A DNA stretch of 8,433 nt from an uncultured Porphyromonadaceae bacterium (GTDB lineage: Bacteria > Bacteroidota > Bacteroidia > Bacteroidales > Muribaculaceae): positions 1 through 8,433 of the forward strand of contig CAMWUZ010000064.1 in the NCBI GenBank assembly GCA_947177595.1. The letters run 5' to 3'. The notes beneath the pieces are model-generated. The model was not told where the DNA came from, made no database searches, and saw only the letters and a list, made by a program, of their open reading frames with translations. This document shows positions 1-5,978 of the stretch, one piece after another. Made by a program: the position numbers and the translations under genes. Position 1 is the first letter of the stretch; the number at the start of each line of letters is the position of its first letter.

Positions 1-2196
1 GTGTATGCAATGAGTGTCGATCCTATTGCATACAGCCTTTATTCGCTTAACAAGAAACCCGGTGAAGAAGCTAAAGGCACTGTATTCACAAGCTGTTATC
101 TCACTCCGGCAAGAAATCTTGTGACCTACCTGCTCAATGAACAACGTGAACCTACGGATGATGATATTTGCCGTATAGCCGGAATCACTGCCTGCGAACT
201 TCAGGAAGCACGTCAGATTTCAGCAGAAATGGATGGCTCGAAAGATTTGTTCTCAAAAATGATGGTTATGGGCTCATCTATGCCTTCGAAAGAGCCTACC
301 GCCAAACTTGCCGATAGAAAAGAAACTCCAGGAGCCGCAATGAAAAAGATGATGAAAAGCGCGGGGGTATCTCCGGACAAAGCATTGGAGATGGCTAAGA
401 AAATGGGTGCTGATTCAACGGCTCTTGCCAAAATGAGTTCCGCTATGAAGAAAAACGATTCCGGCAAACAGTCGGGTAAGCCTCAAATGCCCATGATGTC
501 TGCACCAAGACACAGTCAGGCTGAAATTGACAAAGCTACCGCTATTATGGAGATTGAACGCACTATAAAAAATGTAACAAAATATTACAATGCCCTGCTC
601 TCAAGTCCTGAAAACGAGCTTTCATCTGTTATCAATGCCCTCAACGGCAGATATATAAATCCCACCTCCGGAGGCGATCCGGTGCTTAATCCGATGATTT
701 TACCTACAGGACGCAACATGTTTGCTATCAATGCGGAGGAAACACCTTCGGAAGTAGCTTGGGAGAAAGGTAAATCTCTTGCTGACAACACTCTCAAACT
801 TTACCGTGAGGCACACGGTGATTCATTGCCGAGAAAAGTAAGCTATACCCTGTGGAGCAGCGAGTTTATCGAGACTGAAGGAGCAACGATAGCTCAGATA
901 CTGTATATGCTCGGGGTCGAACCGCTCCGTGATCCATTCGGCAGAGTTACCGACCTGAGACTAATTCCTTCAGAGGAACTTGGACGTCCCCGTATAGATG
1001 TGGTTGTGCAGACATCAGGTCAGCTCCGTGACCTTGCAGCATCACGCCTGTTTCTCATAAGCCGTGCCGTGGAAATGGCTGCTAATGCTGAAAATGACAA
1101 CTATCCCAATTATGTGAAAGAGGGTGTTACTGAATCCGAGCGCCATCTTGTTGATAGAGGAATATCCCCCAAAGAAGCACGTGAACTATCTACGGCAAGG
1201 GTATTCGGTGGAGTCAACGGCAGCTACGGCAGCGGCATTCAGGAGATGGTTGAAGCCGGTGACCGTTGGGAAGACGATAGCGAAATAGCTGAAACATACA
1301 TCCATAACATGGGAGCGATATATGGGTCGGAAGAGGATTGGGAAAAGATGCGCGATTACGCCTTTGAAGCCGCCCTAACCCGTACCGATGCGGTTGTACA
1401 ACCAAGACAAAGCAACACATGGGGAGCATTGAGCCTTGACCATGTGTATGAATTTATGGGGGGTATGAATCTCGCCGTGCGAAACGTTACTGGTAAAGAC
1501 CCTGATGCCTATCTTGCTGACTACAGGAACCGTAACCGAGCTAAAATGCAGGATGTCAAAGAAGCCATCGGCATCGAGAGCCGTGCCACTATTCTCAACC
1601 CAACGTATATTCGCGAAAAAATGTGCGGCAGTGCCGGGGACGCATCATCAATAGCTGATGTTGTCCGCAATACCTACGGATGGAATGTCATGAAGCCGGA
1701 TGTGATTGACAATGAGTTATGGAATGATATTTACGATACTTATGTCTGTGATGTGAACAATCTCGGCACAAAAGATTATTTCAAGAATGTCAATCCCGCA
1801 GCATTACAAGAAATTACAGCCGTGATGCTTGAAACCGCAAGAAAAGGTATGTGGCAGGCATCGGGGGAACAGATTTCAACTCTTGCCCGACTGCATACTG
1901 AAATAGTTGAAGAATACAATCCATCATGCAGCGGATTTGTTTGCAACAACTCCAAATTACGTGATTTCATCGCTGCCAATGTCGATGCGCAAACTGCGAA
2001 AAACTATAACGAATCTGTAGCAAAAATAAGAAACGAGAGTATTGATGCAGCGGACGGAATGGTTATGCAGAAAGAGGAACTGAATGATATAGAGAAATCA
2101 ACAAGCCACATAAGTGGAACTCTTGTTGCCGTAGGTGTTGTTATCTGCCTCGTAATTATCTTTATCGTACTGAAGCGCAGAAAAGAAAACGATTGA
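1..2196 (+). CDS. hmuS: CobN/HmuS-type chelatase subunit, membrane-anchored (5' end outside window)
   Basis: This is the C-terminal 731 residues of a CobN/magnesium-chelatase H-like protein. The frame is open to the window edge and CobN proteins are usually about 1200-1400 residues, so the GTG at base 1 is probably not the start. CobN-like blocks appear in order: NALNGRY...LPTGRN near residues 212-239, LGRPRIDVVVQTSG at 327-340, ARVFGGVNGSYGSGIQEMV at 399-417, an AVVQPRQ/EFMGGM block near 464-489, and LNPTYIREKM at 532-541. A Met/Lys-rich insert lies at about 77-183. Residues 706-724 form one hydrophobic helix followed by KRRK, so by the positive-inside rule the large domain should face the periplasm. 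That differs from cytoplasmic cobaltochelatase CobN. The three genes behind it match hmuTUV, so HmuS (haem iron acquisition, proposed metal removal from porphyrin) is preferred over cobalamin synthesis. The substrate is inferred. Family membership is firm; the symbol rests on operon layout and the C-terminal anchor. Confidence 0.85.
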   Translation: MYAMSVDPIAYSLYSLNKKPGEEAKGTVFTSCYLTPARNLVTYLLNEQREPTDDDICRIAGITACELQEARQISAEMDGSKDLFSKMMVMGSSMPSKEPTAKLADRKETPGAAMKKMMKSAGVSPDKALEMAKKMGADSTALAKMSSAMKKNDSGKQSGKPQMPMMSAPRHSQAEIDKATAIMEIERTIKNVTKYYNALLSSPENELSSVINALNGRYINPTSGGDPVLNPMILPTGRNMFAINAEETPSEVAWEKGKSLADNTLKLYREAHGDSLPRKVSYTLWSSEFIETEGATIAQILYMLGVEPLRDPFGRVTDLRLIPSEELGRPRIDVVVQTSGQLRDLAASRLFLISRAVEMAANAENDNYPNYVKEGVTESERHLVDRGISPKEARELSTARVFGGVNGSYGSGIQEMVEAGDRWEDDSEIAETYIHNMGAIYGSEEDWEKMRDYAFEAALTRTDAVVQPRQSNTWGALSLDHVYEFMGGMNLAVRNVTGKDPDAYLADYRNRNRAKMQDVKEAIGIESRATILNPTYIREKMCGSAGDASSIADVVRNTYGWNVMKPDVIDNELWNDIYDTYVCDVNNLGTKDYFKNVNPAALQEITAVMLETARKGMWQASGEQISTLARLHTEIVEEYNPSCSGFVCNNSKLRDFIAANVDAQTAKNYNESVAKIRNESIDAADGMVMQKEELNDIEKSTSHISGTLVAVGVVICLVIIFIVLKRRKEND

Positions 2197-2198
2197 CA

Positions 2199-2873
2199 AT
2201 GGAAACAGCTATCATTTTTATAATGCTTGCCGTATGCCTCAGCTTCGCGCTGAAGCTGACATTTATGGAATGGCTGCCATGCATCTGCGAATGTGCTGTC
2301 ATCGCCGGGACTGTACTACTTTCCACCGATTTTGTTACAAGTCAGTCGAAGACCGGCATTTCCACATGGATTTCAAGTCCGGATATAATGCTTGACGTCG
2401 CTGTTATCCTCACAATAGACGTTGCCCTGCAGATAGCTTTCTGCATCAGCATTGCTAAAAGAGGATCTTCACTGAAGGATAGAATTTGCACCGGAATTCT
2501 GAAATATGTACCGGGAGTTCTTATTTTCCCGGTTATGGCTGCTTGCCTTGTGGAGCTGATTTTTTCCACCCCCGGTATGAGTTTTTATAAAATTTCAGTA
2601 TCTCTTGCCATTGCCATTTTAATCTTCTTTCCACTTATGGCTTGGGGCTTGAAAATGCTTCTCCCCGGCAAATCCATGCGCCTTGAACTTACATTTTACA
2701 CCAACTGCATAATAGCTTTTCTCGGTATAATAACCACTGTTAACGGAAGGACGGCTGTTGCCGGTGTCAATGAACCTCATATTACAGCACTATGCGCGGT
2801 ATCTGTAATATTTATCCTCGGTGCGGCTGTCGGAATATTAATGTTTAACCGTAAAAACAAAATATTAAAATGA
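2199..2873 (+). CDS. hmuT: Polytopic inner-membrane protein, HmuT-like
   Basis: This 224-residue, very hydrophobic protein has about six or seven membrane segments by eye, near residues 3-21, 28-43, 63-85, 104-123, 133-154, 164-182 and 196-216. It ends in a basic tail (NRKNKILK). No catalytic motif is recognised. The ATG at 2199 is taken as start because it sits 2 nt after the hmuS stop; a TTG at 2193 would overlap that stop and add only two residues. The stop overlaps the next start as ATGA, which implies translational coupling. Its position between a CobN-like gene and an ExbB-like gene matches hmuT of hmuYRSTUV operons, where the protein is an uncharacterised membrane protein. It could be a permease for the released metal or porphyrin, or an assembly factor for the channel complex. 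Nothing in the sequence decides between these. The symbol rests mainly on gene order. Confidence 0.7.
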   Translation: METAIIFIMLAVCLSFALKLTFMEWLPCICECAVIAGTVLLSTDFVTSQSKTGISTWISSPDIMLDVAVILTIDVALQIAFCISIAKRGSSLKDRICTGILKYVPGVLIFPVMAACLVELIFSTPGMSFYKISVSLAIAILIFFPLMAWGLKMLLPGKSMRLELTFYTNCIIAFLGIITTVNGRTAVAGVNEPHITALCAVSVIFILGAAVGILMFNRKNKILK

Positions 2874-3463
2874 ATCTTATTTCTAACATTCTCTACTGGA
2901 TTTCTACCGGACTGCTCGTACCGGTTATTGTTCTCCTTATATATTTCTTTATAAGGGCACTAATTCTTATCGGGGCATTTTTCAGTCAGTACATGGTTGA
3001 ACGCAAAACCTCCGTTCTGCTTCAGGAAAAGATTACTACTGCTCTACCCTCACAGATATTGGATAATATTGAAGCTATGCCTGCTTCCGGAACATCTCTA
3101 ATTAATAAGTATCTCAAGGAAGTGGCTTCTGAAAAAGGAAATGAAGCCAGGATGCAGCTTATAGTTTCCGAGTATGAAATTGCTGCCGAAAAAAATATCG
3201 CCGGTTCGAAAATACTGACCAAAATGGGACCTATTCTCGGTCTCATGGGCACTCTCATTCCAATGGGACCGGCTCTTGTCGGTCTTGCCACCGGCGATAT
3301 CGCATCAATGGCTTATAATATGCAGGTAGCATTTGCTACCACTGTTGTAGGACTTGTTGTCAGCGCTATCGGCTTTGTAACCCAGCAGGCCAGGGAGCGC
3401 TGGGCTACAAGAAACCTTGTTGTGCTTGATTATGTGGTACAGTCATTGAGTGATGCGAAATGA
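2870..3463 (+). CDS. hmuU: MotA/TolQ/ExbB-family proton channel protein, HmuU-like
   Basis: This 197-residue protein has the three-helix plan of the family. Helix 1 is near residues 13-38, followed by a polar, probably cytoplasmic stretch at about 40-115, then helix 2 at about 120-140 and helix 3 at about 153-173. The family signature is clear: GPILGLMGTLIPMGPAL at 120-136 and AFATTVVGLVVSAIG at 154-168, the small-residue and Thr-rich helices that line the channel in ExbB, TolQ and MotA. These proteins form multimers that pair with an ExbD, TolR or MotB partner and turn proton flow into mechanical work. The gene overlaps its neighbours by ATGA at both ends, so it is made together with the HmuT-like and DUF2149 proteins. 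Its likely job is to energise the CobN-like protein or an associated transport step, rather than a general TonB system. The family call is strong; the partner assignment is inferred from the operon. Confidence 0.88.
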   Translation: MNLISNILYWISTGLLVPVIVLLIYFFIRALILIGAFFSQYMVERKTSVLLQEKITTALPSQILDNIEAMPASGTSLINKYLKEVASEKGNEARMQLIVSEYEIAAEKNIAGSKILTKMGPILGLMGTLIPMGPALVGLATGDIASMAYNMQVAFATTVVGLVVSAIGFVTQQARERWATRNLVVLDYVVQSLSDAK

Positions 3464-3789
3464 GACCGAGAAGAGCAATATTATCACGCGGTGAGGATTC
3501 CGATCCTATGAGCGTGGTCAGCAATCTGTTTGACGTGGCGATGGTATTTGCCGTAGCATTGATGGTTGCACTGGTGAGCCGATTTAATATGACAGAGATA
3601 TTCTCACAGGAAGATTTCACTATGGTCAAAAATCCGGGTAAAGATAATATGGAAATCATCACCAAAGAGGGAGATAAGATAAGCCGCTATACGCCTTCCG
3701 ACAATTCCGACGCTTCAGGCAACCGAGGTAAACGGGTTGGTACAGCTTATCAGCTTGAAAACGGAGATATCATATACGTGCCTGAATAA
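3460..3789 (+). CDS. hmuV: DUF2149 single-pass membrane protein, ExbD-like partner (HmuV-like)
   Basis: This 109-residue protein has a short basic N-terminus (MRPRRAILSRGEDSDPMS), one membrane helix at about residues 20-40, and a polar C-terminal domain of about 65 residues expected in the periplasm. The helix begins SNLFDVAMVF, with an aspartate at position 25. E. coli ExbD has its essential proton-path Asp at the same number in a similar context (FIDVMLVLL). The pattern fits DUF2149, a family found beside MotA/TolQ/ExbB and CobN-like genes. The start overlaps the hmuU stop as ATGA. The likely role is the ExbD-type half of a proton-driven motor with the preceding protein. A strong hairpin 18 nt after the stop ends the operon. 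The topology and Asp are read from the sequence; proton coupling is inferred by analogy. Confidence 0.8.
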   Translation: MRPRRAILSRGEDSDPMSVVSNLFDVAMVFAVALMVALVSRFNMTEIFSQEDFTMVKNPGKDNMEIITKEGDKISRYTPSDNSDASGNRGKRVGTAYQLENGDIIYVPE

Positions 3790-3806
3790 TCCCCGGACTA
3801 AATATA

Positions 3807-3851
3807 AATAATAAGGTGAGAGCGGTTTGCAGCGTCTCTCACCTTATTATT
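3807..3851. terminator. Bidirectional intrinsic terminator between hmuV and rubredoxin genes
   Basis: A perfect 16-bp inverted repeat (3807-3822 with 3836-3851; arm AATAATAAGGTGAGAG) encloses a 13-nt loop. The stem has a GC-richer centre (GGTGAGAG) and AT-rich feet, so a U-rich stretch follows it on either strand. It lies 18 nt behind the hmuV stop and 18 nt behind the rubredoxin stop on the other strand, the expected place for one terminator serving two convergent units. Confidence 0.85.
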
Positions 3852-3868
3852 ATATTTACAGGAAATGA

Positions 3869-4033
3869 TTAGTCGATGGGGGCAAATTCATCCTTTCCTA
3901 CTCCACAAAGGGGACATACCCAATCTTCCGGTAAATCTTCAAAAGATGTGCCAGGTTCAATACCATGTTCTGGATCACCTACTTCGGGATCATATACCCA
4001 ATCGCATACTTCGCATACAAATTTTTTGCTCAT
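3869..4033 (-). CDS. Rubredoxin
   Basis: This small gene encodes 54 residues, the normal length for a rubredoxin, a cytoplasmic one-electron carrier with a single Fe(Cys)4 centre. Both knuckles are present: CEVC at residues 7-10, followed by the conserved D-W-V-Y-D-P run, and CPLC at 40-43 followed by GVGKDEF. The PEHGIEPGTSFEDLPEDWVCP stretch between them is typical of the family. The ATG at 4033 leaves the usual short N-terminus before the first Cys pair. The protein often works with rubrerythrin, superoxide reductase or oxygen-detoxifying flavoproteins in anaerobes, but no such partner is visible here. It is probably transcribed alone, from a weak promoter near 4075-4083 to the shared hairpin at 3807-3851. 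No link to the convergent haem operon is shown beyond adjacency. Confidence 0.96.
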   Translation of the reverse strand: MSKKFVCEVCDWVYDPEVGDPEHGIEPGTSFEDLPEDWVCPLCGVGKDEFAPID

Positions 4034-4161
4034 AGTCTTTACAGTTTTATTTGATTTCTGTCTTTATAACACTGCAAAGGATAAACTTGTTCGGTCATAG
4101 GCTACCGAGCGGCATACAGGATGATTATACTACCATCTGTCTAAAAAATTTCACTGATGCT
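4034..4161. other. Intergenic region between MmcQ/YjbR and rubredoxin genes
   Basis: This 128-nt AT-rich gap holds the weak rubredoxin -7 box (4075-4083) and an imperfect 7-bp hairpin at 4089-4110 (GTTCGGT with ACCGAGC, one G-T wobble, 8-nt loop). The hairpin is not followed by a T run on the minus strand, so it is not a clear terminator. No coding sequence other than antisense shadows is seen. Confidence 0.5.
4075..4083 (-). promoter_or_regulatory. Possible -7 box for the rubredoxin gene
   Basis: On the minus strand the bases read TATCCTTTG, the Bacteroidota -7 box (TAnnTTTG) with one extra base between TA and TTTG. It lies about 40 nt before the rubredoxin ATG, which would give a leader of about 35 nt. 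No -33 TTTG is evident upstream, so this is a weak call. Confidence 0.3.
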
Positions 4162-4527
4162 CTATGATATCTGAGTGATTTGCGGATATTCGGTCTTGAT
4201 TTTCTTCGGCAGTTTTTTTACAACCTCACTATAACTGTGCCGGATGAGCGATTTCACTAAATCATCAGACAGAAATCCGTCTAAATTGTGCTGGTTCCAG
4301 TATTTTTTATTCCAATGCCATGCCGGCTGAATGTCTGAATATCTGTCACGCAAGTCTATCGCGTAGTCAGGATCACATTTGAGCACTACATAATCAGAAC
4401 TCGTAAGACCTATACATGCGAAGATTTTCCCACATACCCTTATTATGAGACAATCATCTCCGAAAGGCATATCTTCCGAAGTCATCGGCAACTCCAGACA
4501 ATATTCTCTGAATGACTCAATATTCAT
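4162..4527 (-). CDS. MmcQ/YjbR family protein
   Basis: This 121-residue protein matches the MmcQ/YjbR (DUF419) family in length and motifs. These are the early PFGDD at residues 21-25, the strands LIIRVCGKIFACIG (27-40) and YVVLKCDP (46-53), the PAWHWNKKYWNQ block (68-79), and the closing SYSEVVKKLPKK (98-109). The family has a CyaY-like or double-wing fold and is often annotated as DNA-binding, but no biochemical role is well established, so none is assigned. The ATG at 4527 is the natural start because the family begins only a few residues before the (F/Y)REYCL helix. It is divergent from the nucleotidyltransferase gene across about 110 nt and lies upstream of rubredoxin on the same strand, separated by 128 nt. 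No convincing terminator or promoter was found for it. Confidence 0.9.
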   Translation of the reverse strand: MNIESFREYCLELPMTSEDMPFGDDCLIIRVCGKIFACIGLTSSDYVVLKCDPDYAIDLRDRYSDIQPAWHWNKKYWNQHNLDGFLSDDLVKSLIRHSYSEVVKKLPKKIKTEYPQITQIS

Positions 4528-4605
4528 TTTACTTTAATACTTATAGATTGGTTCCGCCCTCTAAATTACAAATTAAAAACAATCTTTCATAATCACCTGA
4601 AGTTG

Positions 4606-4613
4606 TATCTTTG
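4606..4613 (+). promoter_or_regulatory. Bacteroidota -7 promoter box for the nucleotidyltransferase gene
   Basis: TATCTTTG followed by C is an exact match to TAnnTTTG. A TTTC at 4585-4588, 17 nt upstream, may be a degenerate -33 element. Transcription would begin near 4620, about 20 nt before the ATG at 4639. This placement decides the start: the TTG at 4603, which would extend the protein by 12 residues, falls inside the promoter. Confidence 0.6.
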
Positions 4614-4638
4614 CAGATTTATCAAATCGCAAAGAATT

Positions 4639-5229
4639 ATGAATCTACAAGATTTAAAGAAGAGGGCTGCCGACAGTTGTATAATAGCGCACGAAGTTCT
4701 GAAGGAATCCGGTATCGCTGAAATTTGGGAAAAGAACGGATGCAGAGTGAGTCTTGTCGGCTCGCTACGCATGGGGTTGTTAGCCAAGCACAGAGATATT
4801 GACCTGCACGTTTATTCCGGCAACATAACTGAAGAAAACAGCTTTGCAATAGCCGCACGGATTGCAAAAAATCCGGAAGTGACTGAGCTCAAATGCATTA
4901 ACGGGCTCCACACCGATGAGCATTGTATAGCATGGCATTTCTTATATAAATATGAGGGTGAAATCTGGCAAATTGACGTTATCCATATTGAGGAAAACAC
5001 CGAATATGACGGGTACTTCGAGCGAATGGCTGACCGTATTGCCGCTGTAATGACTCCCGAACAGGAATCCACTATTTTGCGGCTCAAATTTGAGACACCC
5101 GAAGACAAGGATTTTCACGGTATTGAATATTACGAAGCTGTTATAAAAGACCATATTTCAAATATGGCTGATTTTGAAAGATGGGTTGCAGAACATCGCA
5201 AAAAGCCGATGTATTACTGGATTCCATGA
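4639..5229 (+). CDS. Small pol-beta-type nucleotidyltransferase-fold protein
   Basis: This 196-residue protein has the pol-beta nucleotidyltransferase signature. GS at residues 41-42 (SLVGSLRMGLL) is followed after ten residues by D53-I-D55 (HRDIDLHVY), and a third acid, D113, sits in the strand WQIDVIHI. That is the hG[GS]x(9-13)DhD plus distal Asp pattern of two-metal enzymes, so it looks catalytically competent. The remainder is helical with no recognised second domain, and the substrate cannot be told; nucleotidyl transfer to a small molecule, RNA or protein is possible. ATG 4639 is chosen over the upstream TTG because the latter lies within a -7 promoter box. It does not look like a standard MNT/HEPN toxin-antitoxin pair, since no HEPN protein is adjacent. 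The AlkD gene follows after 38 nt. The fold is fairly sure; the function is unknown. Confidence 0.75.
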   Translation: MNLQDLKKRAADSCIIAHEVLKESGIAEIWEKNGCRVSLVGSLRMGLLAKHRDIDLHVYSGNITEENSFAIAARIAKNPEVTELKCINGLHTDEHCIAWHFLYKYEGEIWQIDVIHIEENTEYDGYFERMADRIAAVMTPEQESTILRLKFETPEDKDFHGIEYYEAVIKDHISNMADFERWVAEHRKKPMYYWIP

Positions 5230-5237
5230 TTACTAAT

Positions 5238-5245
5238 TATATTTG
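5238..5245 (+). promoter_or_regulatory. Possible -7 box for the AlkD gene
   Basis: TATATTTG matches TAnnTTTG and lies in the 38-nt gap before the AlkD ATG, leaving a leader of about 16 nt. No -33 TTTG is seen at the right distance, and the gap is AT-rich, so a chance match is possible. The gene may instead be read through from the nucleotidyltransferase promoter. Confidence 0.3.
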
Positions 5246-5267
5246 TGACAGTGATAGATAAAAAAAG

Positions 5268-5957
5268 ATGGATAAGTTTATACAAGTAAAAGAAGAGTTT
5301 GAGAAACTGAGCAATCCGCATAAAGCCAAGGAGATGAGTGCATATATGCGAAACAGGTTCAAATTCTACGGCATTCATACTCCACTCCGCCGCAAAGCAT
5401 ATAAACCGGTTATCTCAACTGACAAGAAATGCGGTGTTATCGACTGGGAGTTTCTTGATATGTGCTGGAACGATGAGCATCGGGAATTCCATTATATAGT
5501 TGCCGACTATCTGGTGGATTTGCATAAATATATCAAGTATGAGGATATATCAAAAATTGAAAAATATGTACGGTCAAACCAATGGTGGGATACTATTGAC
5601 GGACTTTACCGTATTTTCGGATTTCTCGGATTGACCGACAAACGTATCAATGCCCTTATGCTTAAATGGTCAACCGATGAAGATTTCTGGGTGCGTCGCA
5701 TTGCTATCGAGCATCAGCTCGGCAGGAAAGATAAAACCGATACGGATTTATTGAAAAAAATTATCGCGAATAACTTCGGCAGTACCGAATTCTTCATCAA
5801 CAAAGCGATAGGCTGGAGCCTGCGTGACTACTCAAAAACTAATCCTGCATGGGTGAGCGATTTCATAAAACGTCACCGGAACTCACTTCACTCACTAAGC
5901 ATCCGGGAGGGAAGCAAATATATAAAACCAAAGGATGCCGGCGTTTGTTATTATTGA
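5268..5957 (+). CDS. DNA alkylation repair protein, AlkD-type DNA glycosylase
   Basis: This 229-residue protein aligns end to end with Bacillus cereus AlkD, a HEAT-like-repeat glycosylase that removes N3- and N7-alkylated purines without base flipping. The family opening is present (NPHKAKEMSAYMRNRFKFYGI, about residues 16-36, then TPLRR at 38-42). Residues corresponding to AlkD Trp109, Asp113, Arg148 and Trp187 are all kept: W107 and D111 in QWWDTIDG, R144 in FWVRRIAIEHQL, and W183 in KAIGWSLRDYSKTNP. An active enzyme is therefore expected, acting on DNA in the cytoplasm. The C-terminal REGSKYIKP (213-221) also fits the family. The ATG at 5268 gives the usual N-terminal length. It lies 38 nt after the nucleotidyltransferase gene and 21 nt before the thioredoxin-fold gene, consistent with one transcript. 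No damage-response operator was recognised. Confidence 0.93.
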   Translation: MDKFIQVKEEFEKLSNPHKAKEMSAYMRNRFKFYGIHTPLRRKAYKPVISTDKKCGVIDWEFLDMCWNDEHREFHYIVADYLVDLHKYIKYEDISKIEKYVRSNQWWDTIDGLYRIFGFLGLTDKRINALMLKWSTDEDFWVRRIAIEHQLGRKDKTDTDLLKKIIANNFGSTEFFINKAIGWSLRDYSKTNPAWVSDFIKRHRNSLHSLSIREGSKYIKPKDAGVCYY

Positions 5958-5978
5958 AAAACATTAAAACTATCAGTT

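Noticed and set aside
2193..2198. TTG start for the HmuT-like gene
   Set aside because: It would overlap the hmuS stop and add only two residues, while an ATG lies 6 nt further on with the usual spacing.
3876..4100. A 74-codon open frame on the plus strand between hmuV and the MmcQ gene
   Set aside because: It is antisense to the rubredoxin gene, whose CxxC motifs and length are unmistakable; the plus-strand product is low-complexity Ser/Thr-rich.
4089..4110. Imperfect 7-bp hairpin downstream of the MmcQ gene
   Set aside because: The stem is short with a wobble pair, and no T run follows it on the minus strand, so it is not a convincing terminator.
4114..4142. Imperfect hairpin (ACAGGATG with CATCTGT) next to an A6 run
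   Set aside because: It has a bulged base, and the A run is on the wrong side to act as a terminator for the minus-strand MmcQ gene; no plus-strand gene needs one here.
4569..4575. TAATTTG on the minus strand as a promoter for the MmcQ gene
   Set aside because: It is one base short of TAnnTTTG, has no -33 partner and lies in AT-rich DNA where chance matches are common.
4603..4638. TTG start extending the nucleotidyltransferase by 12 residues
   Set aside because: The TTG overlaps a perfect TAnnTTTG promoter box, so it is unlikely to be within the transcript.
4162..5957. A toxin-antitoxin or defence cassette made of MmcQ, nucleotidyltransferase and AlkD
   Set aside because: The genes are divergent or loosely spaced, no HEPN, nuclease or Xre-type partner is present, and each family occurs alone in many genomes; there are no flanking repeats or mobile genes.
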